Source: Anaerolineae bacterium
GTDB taxonomy: Bacteria > Chloroflexota > Anaerolineae > Aggregatilineales > Phototrophicaceae
Direction: 5' to 3'
DNA length: 49,937 nt
Assembly (NCBI GenBank): GCA_022843385.1
Contig: JALHNT010000054.1
Location: 1-49,937 of the forward strand
The notes beneath the pieces are model-generated. The model worked only from the letters and a program-made list of their open reading frames with translations, was not told the DNA's origin and made no database searches. The first letter of the stretch is position 1. Each line of letters opens with the position of its first letter. Of the stretch, positions 1 through 8,411 are shown one piece after another. Made by a program: the position numbers and the translations under genes.

Positions 1-485
1 CCAGAGAAGTTGGAACAAGCCAGATAACGCACCTTGCCGCTTTGCACCAGACCATCGAGTGTCCTGAGCGTTTCTTCAACGTCGGTTTTGGCATCAAAAC
101 CGTGCATGGTGTAGATGTCCACGTAATCGGTTCCGAGCCGGCGCAGACTGGCCTCAATCGAACGCAGGATGTGAAAACGCGAGTGACCCACATCGTTGGG
201 CTCATCGCTCATGCGGAAGGTGGCTTTGGTCGAGATCAGCACCTGGTCGCGCCGCCCTTTGATGACCTCGCCCAGAATCTCTTCAGATTGTCCAAAGGAG
301 TAGACATCAGCAGTATCAAACAGGTTTGCCCCGGCTTCGAGGCAGATATCCACTAGTCGGCGCGCTTCGGCAACATCACTGTTGCCCCACTTGCCAAAGA
401 AAGGATGATTTCCGCCAAAGGTTCCGGTGCCAAAACTGAGGGCTGGAACATTGAACCCTGAACCGCCCAGCAATCGGTATTCCAT
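1..485 (-). CDS. Aldo/keto reductase, N-terminal part (cut by window edge)
   Basis: Reading the minus strand from the ATG at 485 gives an open frame of about 161 codons to the window edge. It begins MEYRLLGGSGFNVPALSFGT and continues with NLFDTADVYSFGQSEEILGE, the aldo/keto reductase strand carrying the catalytic Asp and Tyr. Further on are ISTKATF (catalytic Lys region) and a YVDIYTMHGFD segment matching the family's D-x-x-x-x-H motif. The family reduces aldehydes or ketones with NADPH in a TIM barrel of about 320 residues, so roughly half is present. An AGGAAGG ribosome site lies about 7 bases before the ATG. Substrate is unknown. The family call is firm. Confidence 0.9.
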   Translation of the reverse strand, partial: MEYRLLGGSGFNVPALSFGTGTFGGNHPFFGKWGNSDVAEARRLVDICLEAGANLFDTADVYSFGQSEEILGEVIKGRRDQVLISTKATFRMSDEPNDVGHSRFHILRSIEASLRRLGTDYVDIYTMHGFDAKTDVEETLRTLDGLVQSGKVRYLACSNFS

Positions 486-1950
486 GATGCGTTCCTTCCT
501 GAACGAGGCTGCACAGATTTCCTGTAGTGTAACCTGAGTTCGGATGGCGTGACACCGATTGGATAGCGGTGGATGGACGGATGACGAACCCTATTATGAA
601 TATCGGGCGGAGGAATTGACCGCAGAGAACACGCAGCGCAATCCGAGTCTTTGATTCACAGGATTCATCAGATTCGTCAGATTCGCATCACTCCTTTTTT
701 CGATTCGTGAATCAGTCACCCTCAAGAAAAAGAAGAACCGACCACAGAGGACACAGAGAGCAAGCAGAGATGTTTGTGCTGCTGATTGACCCTACCCCCG
801 GTTGCTGCTGATTTTGCTGATTGAAACTATCCGCTAACGACTACAGACTGTTGGTGCAACTCCACGTTTTGTGTCGTCGTCGTCGTCGGACAGACACCGA
901 CAGACAGACAAAGACAGAAAGTCGAACACAGAGGACACGGAGGACACAGAGAGAAAACGGAGTGAGACTGCACAAGATTCTGCAACTTCTGCAACTGCAA
1001 CAGTCCCTCTTTTGCAGTTTGTGCAGAATAGCTTTCAGCCATCAGCCTTCAGCAAAAGACCAACACAGAGGACACAGAGGACACAGAGCGAAAACCGAAT
1101 CTTTCACTTTGAACTTCGCACTCAGCACTTTCCACTCGAAAAGTCGTCAAAGTCGTCAAAGTCAAACGCGCATTTTGTGAACATTTCCCTCAATCCTGCT
1201 TCAGAACCATCGAGACGAACAATTGCGCGGGTAGGTTCGCGAACCACTCCTACGTGAAGCATACGCCCATTCGTGCTGTTAAGGGTGAACTTTTGGTAAA
1301 CTTTTTGGTACGACTTAGCGCGAGTCGGCGTTAACCATTTGGCGGGAGCGCGCGGGTTAAGGCTGTCGGCATGGGGTTAGAGAACGGTTGGGGAAAATCG
1401 AGGTTGAGGGAGCACGATTCGGGTATATGTGGGTAGAGGACTGATACCCCAAAACAAGAAGCTCACTGGTTACGAGGGCGGCCACGCGGTATAGCCCTGA
1501 TGAGTTGTTTGCGCTGTTCCACAACAGGATAACGTCGGTGATTACCGCAATTGGCGCAGCGCCACCTTAGTCTCATGTCGGACAAGGTCATGGTTTTGGT
1601 CAAATTTAGCTTCCAGCTTGGGAATTGCTTCCCGAATTCCGAGGTTTCCTGGCGATTTCGCTGTTGCTCTCTGAAAGTCATCATCAATGGTCTATCCCAT
1701 CACATGGCTGACACCGTAGTGGTTGCGGCAATTCCACTACCCTTACTCATGAGCCATGGACTTCCCTGCTGAACACCTGCCCGAATGCTGGCTGGCGCTG
1801 ACTGCACGGCAGCCGCCGCTGTCCTCAATCCGGCGTGTTCCTTCCCTTCGTATAATAATCTGGTGAGTCCATTGAACGACCCGCTGAGTTTGGCAGTAAC
1901 CGTGTTATCATGTGACGATGGCAAGCGCTTCGACGATTGAGGAGTCTCCG
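486..1950. other. Gene-poor region with word-like repeats
   Basis: No convincing gene lies in these 1.46 kb. The part from about 640 to 1160 is low-complexity: repeated CACAGAGGACACAGAG words, TCATCAGATTCGTCAGATTC, CAGCCATCAGCCTTCAGC, AAGTCGTCAAAGTCGTCAAA and a GTC triplet run near 874-888. From about 1225 to 1255 there is a short GTAGG-TTCGCGAACC hairpin related to palindromes elsewhere in the window. The part from 1262 to 1900 looks like ordinary non-coding or decayed sequence. The open frames in it have no family resemblance that I can see. Confidence 0.6.
743..1088. repeat. CACAGAGGACACAGAG word repeats (three clusters)
   Basis: The word CACAGAGGACA, extended by ACACAGAG, occurs at 743-760, 927-953 (two and a half units, one with GG for AG) and 1064-1088 (two and a half units). 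Between them lie other short repeated words. The units are purine-rich on this strand and carry no consistent reading frame. Confidence 0.75.
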
Positions 1951-2973
1951 GTGAAACAGTATTTTCAGGTAGCGGTGCTGGGTATGCTTGTGCTGATGCT
2001 GGCCGCCTGCCAGGGAGCCGCCCCGGTGCGGCAGTTCAGTGTGGGCGAGACATTGGCCTATTATGACTTCAACGAGGCTGGCACCTTTGAAGAGGGCACC
2101 TACGAAGACGGCACCGTGCGACTGGAGATTCAGGGCGGGCAATATATCATCGATCTGAGCGAAGGCGACAGTACCTTCTGGTATGGTCAATGGGGCGATC
2201 CGGTGGGCGATGCCGTGATTGATGTGCAGATTCGTCAGACCAGTGAAGACCCCAACACCACTTACGGGGTGATGTGCCGGGCGCGCGGTCGCGTCGGACT
2301 GCCGACCGAGATTGATCCGCAGTTAGCGGCGCTGGCGAACAATGAGACGGCCTTGCTGCCAGCAGCCGATGCACCGATTGAAACCACACCGGAGGTGACG
2401 GTCGAAGCCACCGCTGAGGCTACCGTTGAAGCCACTATCGAATCAACGGCTGAAGCCACCACTGAGAACAGCGCTGAAGCGACCTCAGAAGCCACTGCCG
2501 AGGACACCGCTGACAGTACCGCTGAAGCCACAGTTGAAGCGACGACTGAGGCCACAGTCGAAGCAACGACCGAAGCCACTGCTGAAGCCACGCTGGAAGA
2601 AGGGGCGAGCGAATCGCTGGAAGGCGCATCGAACCTGATTACCGCTTCCAATGTCCCCAATGGCGATGGGTATCTCTTCCTGATTCAGGGTACAGGCCGT
2701 TATGCCATCCTGCGCTCAGCCGGGCGAAACATCACCCCGCTGGTGAACTGGGCCTTCTCTGGCGCGATCAATCAGGGCGCGGCGCAGAACCGGGTGCGAG
2801 TGGTGTGCATGGGTAGTTATCTGGCGCTCTACATCAACGATCAGTTCATCGCCGATGCCTCTGACACAACTTATGGGACAGGGCAGGTGGCACTGGTGGC
2901 AGCGGCTGCCGGACGCACTGGCATCGAAGTCGCGTTTGATAATCTCTCGGTGGCTGAAGCCCGTCCGCAGTAG
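1951..2973 (+). CDS. Secreted lipoprotein with Glu-Ala-Thr linker and split beta-sandwich-like domain
   Basis: The GTG at 1951 is chosen because a GGAG ribosome site (1941-1944) sits 6 bases before it and the protein then starts directly with a lipoprotein signal, ending LMLAAC with the lipidated Cys at residue 20. About 340 residues. Residues 30-120 and 230-335 look like beta-rich, laminin-G/concanavalin-like sequence (YYDFNEAG near the start, VAFDNLSV near the end). They are separated by about 70 residues (145-215) of tandem VEAT/AEAT units. Cysteines at about 109 (YGVMCRARG) and 286 (VRVVCMGSY) could pair across the linker. It is probably anchored on the outer face of the membrane. Substrate or ligand is unknown. 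Confidence 0.75.
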   Translation: MKQYFQVAVLGMLVLMLAACQGAAPVRQFSVGETLAYYDFNEAGTFEEGTYEDGTVRLEIQGGQYIIDLSEGDSTFWYGQWGDPVGDAVIDVQIRQTSEDPNTTYGVMCRARGRVGLPTEIDPQLAALANNETALLPAADAPIETTPEVTVEATAEATVEATIESTAEATTENSAEATSEATAEDTADSTAEATVEATTEATVEATTEATAEATLEEGASESLEGASNLITASNVPNGDGYLFLIQGTGRYAILRSAGRNITPLVNWAFSGAINQGAAQNRVRVVCMGSYLALYINDQFIADASDTTYGTGQVALVAAAAGRTGIEVAFDNLSVAEARPQ

Positions 2974-3017
2974 GACGATTGATGTCACCAGAAAGCATAG
3001 TGATGTTTCCCTTGAAA

Positions 3018-3184
3018 ACACAGTCTTCATCGGCGTGTCCGCCGCAGAGGGGCTAGCCCCTCTGCTACGCTTTTCCGGCAAGCCCACAAAAGGGGCTGGT
3101 TACACCCGTTTCTCTTCTAGCGCCTTTAGTGCGCTTACCGTATTTCCTGCTAGCTGGGGGGCTTCAGCCTCCAGCGGGTATCGT
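3018..3184. repeat. Multi-hairpin dispersed repeat, copy 1
   Basis: This is an element of about 165 bp with three successive inverted repeats. The first is a perfect 22-base palindrome at 3044-3065 (GCAGAGGGGCT and its complement). The second pairs a segment around CCCACAAAAGGGGCTGG with AGCGCCTTTAGTGCGCTTAC. The third is a GCTGG-CCAGC hairpin near 3155-3179. The same order of hairpins, with much identical sequence, occurs at 15046-15203. It fills the gap between two genes and holds no gene. Confidence 0.75.
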
Positions 3185-3226
3185 CGGCAGCCTGTTTTCC
3201 TGAGCGATTGCCCTGGAATGGTCTGT

Positions 3227-4393
3227 ATGATGAAGCGAAAGATGGTTCCCCTAATTATATTCTTCCTCCTGCTGATTGGGCTGGGGACGGCGCAGGCACA
3301 GCCCGTCAGCAGCCCGCCCTGGCTGGCGGCGACCGGCGCGGCACAGGATGCGATTATTCTGATGAACGTGGCTGACGGGACAAGCCGGACGCTGCGCTTT
3401 GGCGATCAGTGGCACATGGTCTGGGGTTTCAGCCCGGATGGCTGCCGCGTGTTGTTCAGCCTGAGCGATGGGCCGAAACTGGGGCGCGCTTACACCGCCC
3501 GGCTGGATGGAACTGACCGGCGCGAACTGGTGCAGTTTGATGAACTGCCGCCGGATGACTGGGGCGTGTGGGAGCCACAGATGTCGCCTGATGGATCACG
3601 GATCGCTTTCACGATGATCCGGCAGAAAACAGGTGCCGATGGCCTGCCAGCACGTACCACCCATATCGCCTGGGTGCCGCCGGAGGGGGGCGAGCCAACC
3701 TTCTACAGCCGCACCGGCAGCGAACACGAGCCGGAGTGGTCGCCCGATGGTCAGTGGATGGCTTACCTTTCCTATACCGAGCGTGTGCCAGGGGCGGATG
3801 TGCTGGCGACGGCAGCCCCCACGCCCGAAGGTCAGGCGAGTCCGCCGGGGTCGCTGCTGAATGAAGCCGATCTGTGGGTGGTCAGCGCCGATGGACAGAC
3901 CAAGTATCAACTGACAGATTTCCCCACCGGCAGTGTGCGCGGGCCGCGCTGGAGCCCAGATGGCTTTCTGGTCAGCTTCATCTACTCGCCCAGCCCCAAC
4001 AACGACACCTTCTGGATGATCGGCAACGCCCAGGGGGCGATCCCGACGCAACTGAGTTACCAGTGGAACCTGATTCTGGATACGACCTGGCTGCCGGATA
4101 GCAGCGCCATTCTGGGATCAGCCCGCGAGATGCAGGGCATCGCCCAGAGCCAGTTGTGGCGTGTGCCGCTGGTGGGCAATGCCGATACCGATGCCAGCCG
4201 CTACCTGACTGACCCCGGCATCGTGGCAGCGGATTATCCCCGTTTCAGCCCGGATGGACGCTGGCTGGCTTTCCGCAGCGAATACGACCTGATGCTGCTC
4301 GATACCCAAACCGGACAGATGACCACGCTGCTGCCGGAAGCGCGGGGCAACATGCCGCCGATATGGGGGCCAGCGGTACAAGGCGAGTGCTGA
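3227..4393 (+). CDS. Secreted TolB-like (PD40) beta-propeller protein
   Basis: The frame is open further upstream through the repeat at 3018-3184, but the protein sense starts at the ATG ATG at 3227/3230. There a classic signal peptide follows (MKRKMVPLIIFFLLLIGLGT, cut near AQA-QP). The mature part carries at least six WSPDG-type PD40 blades: GFSPDG, QMSPDG, EWSPDG, RWSPDG, TWLPDS and RFSPDG. The residues between blades resemble the TolB C-terminal propeller, so it is probably an extracytoplasmic binding or scaffold domain. It has no enzymatic domain, unlike the S9 peptidase next to it, which carries the same blades. Its stop is 4 bp from the stop of that convergent peptidase gene. The ribosome site is weak, so the exact start is uncertain by a few codons. 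Confidence 0.75.
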   Translation: MMKRKMVPLIIFFLLLIGLGTAQAQPVSSPPWLAATGAAQDAIILMNVADGTSRTLRFGDQWHMVWGFSPDGCRVLFSLSDGPKLGRAYTARLDGTDRRELVQFDELPPDDWGVWEPQMSPDGSRIAFTMIRQKTGADGLPARTTHIAWVPPEGGEPTFYSRTGSEHEPEWSPDGQWMAYLSYTERVPGADVLATAAPTPEGQASPPGSLLNEADLWVVSADGQTKYQLTDFPTGSVRGPRWSPDGFLVSFIYSPSPNNDTFWMIGNAQGAIPTQLSYQWNLILDTTWLPDSSAILGSAREMQGIAQSQLWRVPLVGNADTDASRYLTDPGIVAADYPRFSPDGRWLAFRSEYDLMLLDTQTGQMTTLLPEARGNMPPIWGPAVQGEC

Positions 4394-4397
4394 CCGA

Positions 4398-6416
4398 TCA
4401 CGCCGGGCAATAGGTCGCAAACCACTCCAGCATCAGGTTGAGGCGCTGAACGCGGTGTTCCGGTTCGCCGTTGCGTGAGAGCGGATGCCCTTCACGGGGG
4501 AAGCGCACCATCTGCACCGGCGTCTTACCCGCCAGCCGCACATAGCTGAACAACTGCTCGGCCTCCGAAATCAGACAACGGTAGTCATTTTCGCTGTGCA
4601 GGATCATCAGCGGCGTGGTGATCTTGTGGGCATGCGCCAGCGGCGAGCGTTCCCAGACCTGCATCGGCACCTCCCAGGGCTTGGCATCGAATTCATGCTC
4701 GGTTGGCACCGGGAAGTCGGTGGTGCCGTACTGACTGAACAGGTTATACACGCCGCGCTCGGCAATCGCTGCTTTGAAGCGCTCGGTATGCCCGACCACC
4801 CAGGCTGTCATGTAGCCGCCATACGAGCCGCCCGTCACCAGCAGGCGATCAGCGTCGGCCAGCCCGCGCTCGATCAGAGCATCGACGCCGGTCATGTGAT
4901 CGGGGAAATCGGGGTCGCCATAAGCCAACCGCTGAAATTCCTGGCCGTAGCCATCGCTGCTGTGGGCGTTGCAGAAGAAGACGGCATAGCCCCGCGCCGC
5001 ATAAAGCTGCCATTCATGCCACATCTTGCTGGCCGGGTTCGCCATAATGCGCGGCCCGCCGTGAATGTGGACGATCAGCGGCGGCGGGCTGCCCGCCTGT
5101 TGGTTGACGGGCGGGATATACCACCCTTGCACCGAGCTGCCGTCATACGAGGCATAACGGATTTCCTGGGTGGGCTGAACCATGACTTCATCCAGCAATG
5201 CCTGATTGGCCTGCGTCAACTGAACCGGTGCATCCGCTCCCGGCGCGAGATAGAAGACCTCGGTGGGGACATCGGGGGTGCTGGCAAGATAAGCGATGCC
5301 GCCGCTCTTGCCGACGTGGTAACCTGGCACTTCGATGAACGTCCCGGAAGGGGCGGCGATGACCTTTTCGATGGGGCTGCCTGCGCTGGGGACACGGTAG
5401 AGTTCGGTGTTTCCCTCGCTGTGAGCGCGAAAATAGATGAACTGACCATCCGGGGACCAGGCCGGATCAGCCGCGGTACGATCAAAGGTCGTCGTCAGAT
5501 CATGGGCGGTTCCGTCAGCATCCAGCCGCGCCAGCAGCGGCACACGGGTGTACTGGAGTCGGTGTGGGACGCGAATGGTGGCGATGTGCTGACCATCAGG
5601 CGAGATGGCCGGCGAGCGATCAGCCGTCTCATCTTCGCTCAATACCTGTTCCGACCGGTCAGCGATCTGGATACGATAGAGCCGATCCAGCCGCGACGGT
5701 TCATCGGCATAGGGGTCGCTGGGGCGAAAGGTGATGAGCGCCGCGCCATCCGGTGACCAGACCGGCGGGCTGTAATGGGCGTCGAGATCGGTCAGGCGGG
5801 TTGGTGTTCCACCGGCAGCCGCTACAACATAAATCTGCTGGAAGCGCCCATCGAGATAGGTCTTGCCATAACCGTCACGGAAAGGGATGCGATGGACGAT
5901 CATCGGATCGTAACGTCGCGCTTCGGCCTGAGCGGCTCGCTCTTTGCGCTGCTGGGCTTCCAGCTTATCGACCGGTGCGGCATCGGCTTGACCGGCTGTT
6001 TCCCGCGCCCGCTCATCAGCATCCAGCGGCGAGAGGAAAGCGATCTGCTTCCCATCCGGCGACCAGACCGGGGAGTGGGCGCCGTTGGGCATACTCGTGA
6101 GGGCATAGGCTTCGCCGCCGGGCAGTCCCAGCCGCATCAGATAGACCTGGGGCTTGCCGCTTCGCGCCGAAGTGAAGGCCAGCAGCGTCCCATCCGGCGA
6201 CCAGCGCGGCTGGGTATCCATCGTGCTGCGCGTCAACTGGAACGACTCACCACCCTTCGTCGAGACGACGAAGATGGCCGTCTTATAGCGGTTCTCCAGC
6301 CGATCAATGCTGCGCTGGACATAGGCCACCCACCGGCCATCCGGACTGAGCTGCGGGTCTTCCACATCGATCAGGCGCAGCAGGTCATCAACTGCGATGG
6401 GGCGTTTGGCGCTCAT
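4398..6416 (-). CDS. S9 family prolyl oligopeptidase-like peptidase
   Basis: 672 residues. The N-terminal half (about 20-380) is a propeller with repeated WSPDG blades (residues 72-76, 118-122, 219-223, 320-324). The C-terminal half is an alpha/beta hydrolase. The visible catalytic triad is Ser531 in GGSYGG, Asp611 in SENDYRC and His644 in REGHP. HGGP at 452-455 supplies the oxyanion region. The family cleaves short peptides or removes N-terminal acylated residues. No signal peptide is seen, so it is probably cytoplasmic. Its ATG overlaps the stop of the SDR gene (ATGA, 6413-6416), so the two are translationally coupled. Its place downstream of peptide permeases and aminotransferases suits a role in breaking down imported peptides. 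An insert rich in Glu, Ala and Arg at about 132-168 is typical of some family members. Confidence 0.92.
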   Translation of the reverse strand: MSAKRPIAVDDLLRLIDVEDPQLSPDGRWVAYVQRSIDRLENRYKTAIFVVSTKGGESFQLTRSTMDTQPRWSPDGTLLAFTSARSGKPQVYLMRLGLPGGEAYALTSMPNGAHSPVWSPDGKQIAFLSPLDADERARETAGQADAAPVDKLEAQQRKERAAQAEARRYDPMIVHRIPFRDGYGKTYLDGRFQQIYVVAAAGGTPTRLTDLDAHYSPPVWSPDGAALITFRPSDPYADEPSRLDRLYRIQIADRSEQVLSEDETADRSPAISPDGQHIATIRVPHRLQYTRVPLLARLDADGTAHDLTTTFDRTAADPAWSPDGQFIYFRAHSEGNTELYRVPSAGSPIEKVIAAPSGTFIEVPGYHVGKSGGIAYLASTPDVPTEVFYLAPGADAPVQLTQANQALLDEVMVQPTQEIRYASYDGSSVQGWYIPPVNQQAGSPPPLIVHIHGGPRIMANPASKMWHEWQLYAARGYAVFFCNAHSSDGYGQEFQRLAYGDPDFPDHMTGVDALIERGLADADRLLVTGGSYGGYMTAWVVGHTERFKAAIAERGVYNLFSQYGTTDFPVPTEHEFDAKPWEVPMQVWERSPLAHAHKITTPLMILHSENDYRCLISEAEQLFSYVRLAGKTPVQMVRFPREGHPLSRNGEPEHRVQRLNLMLEWFATYCPA

Positions 6417-7141
6417 GCCAGTATCTCCAGCTTGCCGACACGGGCAGCGATGCGCTTGCCGGTGATGCCGCTGGCATCCTGTTTCGCCAGTTCGACGAAG
6501 GCTTCAGTGATCTCAGCCGGGTCGATCCAGCGGGCGCGTCCGGCCTCGTCATAGTTCTGTTCCGACATCGGCGTATGGATGGCCGCGCCAGGCGTGACGG
6601 CGTTGACAGCGATGTTGAACTCGGCTCCTTCCATCGCCAGCGTCTTCATCAGACCCTCGGTGGCATGTTTGGCCGGGCAGTAGGCGATCTCCTTGACGAA
6701 GCCGCGTGTGCCGGAGCCAGAGGTGAGCAGGACGATGCTGCCCCCGCCGGCATCGATCATCGGTTTCCAGACGGCTTTGCACAACTGGAAGCCGGCCTGA
6801 AGGATGATGTTGGTCTCTTTCTGCCATTGTTCCAGCGTGATCTCCAGCATCGACCGCTGGATGAGCAAGGCGGCATTATGCACCAGGATGCGCGGCGTCC
6901 CGCCCCAGGCTAAGGCCGCATCGATGGCGTGCTGGGTATCGCCCGCGTCGCTCAGATCGACCTGGATCGTCAGCGCTTCCGCTCCAGCCGTGCGCAGTTC
7001 CGCCGCCAGTTCATCGAGCTTGTCGCCCCGGATGTCCATCAGCGCCAGGCGCATCCCTTCGCGGGCATAGGCTTTGCTGACGGCATGACCCAATCCCTGG
7101 GCTGCACCGGTGATGATGGCAAAGGTTCCTCGTAAATCCAC
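6413..7141 (-). CDS. Short-chain dehydrogenase/reductase (SDR)
   Basis: About 242 residues from the GTG at 7141, chosen because a GAGG site lies 6 bases upstream. A TTG at 7162 is also in frame but lies ahead of that site. It shows TGAAQGLG (11-18, cofactor loop), HNAA (88-91), Asn111 and the YxxxK pair Tyr154/Lys158 in AYCPAKHA. These mark a classical NAD(P)-dependent SDR. The loop after the second strand has an Asp (LALMDIRGD), which favours NAD over NADP. Substrate is unknown. It overlaps the S9 peptidase gene by 4 bp. Upstream, 300 bp of repeats separate it from the permease gene, so it may be a separate transcript. Confidence 0.88.
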   Translation of the reverse strand: MDLRGTFAIITGAAQGLGHAVSKAYAREGMRLALMDIRGDKLDELAAELRTAGAEALTIQVDLSDAGDTQHAIDAALAWGGTPRILVHNAALLIQRSMLEITLEQWQKETNIILQAGFQLCKAVWKPMIDAGGGSIVLLTSGSGTRGFVKEIAYCPAKHATEGLMKTLAMEGAEFNIAVNAVTPGAAIHTPMSEQNYDEAGRARWIDPAEITEAFVELAKQDASGITGKRIAARVGKLEILA

Positions 7142-7202
7142 AATTTTCCTCGTTTCAAACAATCGTCAATGTGACGAATAGGCCAAAGCCCTTCTTCTGA
7201 GA

Positions 7203-7250
7203 ACAGGGTTTTCATCCAGGTGTCTCCCGCAGAGGGGTTATGCGGGCTAG
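7203..7250. repeat. Degenerate partial copy of the multi-hairpin repeat
   Basis: TTTTCATCCAGGTGTC followed by CGCAGAGGGG matches the left end of the elements at 3018 and 15046, then diverges. The first palindrome is replaced by a CCCGCA-TGCGGG hairpin. It stops where the next repeat begins. Confidence 0.45.
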
Positions 7251-7405
7251 GAAATATCTGGGTAACGGTTTGCGACCCTCATCCCCCCAGCCCCTTCTCC
7301 CAGTGGGAGAAGGGGAGCTGTCGGGAACTCATCTTTAAGCCCCTCGCCCGGTGGGAGAGGGGTTTGGGGTGAGGGCTATATGGATCATTACCCGAATTAA
7401 TTCTT
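7251..7405. repeat. Double-hairpin CCCTCACCCC repeat, copy A
   Basis: It contains two G/C-rich hairpins (CCTTCTCCCAGTGGGAGAAGG and a CCTCGCCCGGTGGGAGAGG type) between GACCCTCATCCCCC and GGTTTGGGGTGAGGG. The reverse complement of the whole unit, including flanks reading AAACCGTTACC on one side and GGTAATGATCC on the other, recurs at 26673-26852. With the partial repeat before it, it fills the 302 bp between the permease and SDR genes. In the minus direction it could act as a terminator or mRNA-end stabiliser after the permease gene. Confidence 0.7.
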
Positions 7406-7443
7406 AAAGTGCATCAGCCTCCAGCGGTATCACTCGCACCCCA

Positions 7444-8403
7444 TTAGCGGCGCGGTCCATCGGTTCCTCGCAGGCGCGGATCGAGGAAGTCGCGCATCCA
7501 GTCCCCCAGAATGTTGAGCGAGAGTGTGGTGAACATGATCGCCAGGCCGGGGAAGACCGCCAGCCACCACTTGCCGCCCAGTAGTTGTTCACGGCTATCG
7601 GCCAGCATTGACCCCCAGGTTGGCACTTGCGGCGGCACCCCCAGACCGAGGAATGACAGCGACGCTTCCGAGAGGATCACGCCGGCGACGTTGAACGATG
7701 CGATCACGATCAGCGGGGCGAGGATGTTGGGCAGTATCTCGCGGATCATGATACGCCAGTTGCGCGCCCCGACGGCTCGCAGCGCTTCGACATAATCCTT
7801 CTCGCGCTGGGAGATGGTTTGCCCCCGCGCCACGCGGGCATACACCACCCATTGACCGACCCCCAGGATCAGCACCAGATTGATGACGCCCTGCCCCAGC
7901 ACCACCAGCACCATGATCGCCAGCAGGATGAAGGGGAATGCCAGTTGAATATCGGCGATGCGCATAATCAGGTCATCAATCGGGCCGCCGAAGTAACCGG
8001 CGATCAGGCCGAGCAGCGTTCCCACGGTGCCGCCAATCGAGACGGCGATCACGCCGACTGTCAGCGAAATGCGGGCGCCATAGATCAGCCGCGACAACAC
8101 ATCGCGCCCCAGCGAGTCCGTCCCCAGCGGGAAGTTGATGGCACCGTTGCGATCCGGCGTCATGGGCGCGACCAACCGGGCGAATAAGTCCTGCCGGTTA
8201 GGGTCTTTGGGGGCGATGTTTGGCCCGAAGAGCGCCAGGAAGATGACCACGCACAGAATGATCAGCGCGATCATGGGATAGCGTTGTTTGACCAGGCTGC
8301 GAAGCGCCCGAACGCGGGTGGGGAGCGGCTTGTGGAGCGCCAACGAGGCAGGATTGATCGCGCTCACGCCGCCCAGGACTGCGGTTGGTTCAGATTGCGC
8401 CAT
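7444..8403 (-). CDS. Peptide/nickel-type ABC transporter permease (DppC/OppC-like)
   Basis: 319 residues with an N-terminal tail and one membrane segment (about 43-63). These are followed by the OppC-type motif PLGTDSLGRDVLSRLIYGAR and five further hydrophobic segments. The EAA cytoplasmic loop is visible as EALRAVGARNWRIMIREILP, and the C-terminus has SEASLSFLGLGV, standard for the family. It forms a heterodimeric membrane pore with the DppB-like protein encoded 8 bp upstream. It probably imports peptides or related solutes delivered by the family-5 binding protein at 9620. No ATPase gene of this system is in the window. Confidence 0.93.
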   Translation of the reverse strand: MAQSEPTAVLGGVSAINPASLALHKPLPTRVRALRSLVKQRYPMIALIILCVVIFLALFGPNIAPKDPNRQDLFARLVAPMTPDRNGAINFPLGTDSLGRDVLSRLIYGARISLTVGVIAVSIGGTVGTLLGLIAGYFGGPIDDLIMRIADIQLAFPFILLAIMVLVVLGQGVINLVLILGVGQWVVYARVARGQTISQREKDYVEALRAVGARNWRIMIREILPNILAPLIVIASFNVAGVILSEASLSFLGLGVPPQVPTWGSMLADSREQLLGGKWWLAVFPGLAIMFTTLSLNILGDWMRDFLDPRLRGTDGPRR

Positions 8404-8411
8404 GTTGCCCC

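Noticed and set aside
821..1257. Overlapping open frames in the word-repeat region
   Set aside because: They translate low-complexity DNA in several frames and strands without preference.
1463..1687. Minus-strand frame of 74 codons with a CANCGNHRRYP stretch
   Set aside because: One CxxC motif is not enough for a gene call; there is no good ribosome site and no family I recognise. It could be a decayed fragment.
4485..5756. Long plus-strand open frame opposite the S9 peptidase
   Set aside because: It lies fully antisense to a gene with clear catalytic motifs, has shadow-like composition (many His, Arg, Gln) and no family resemblance.
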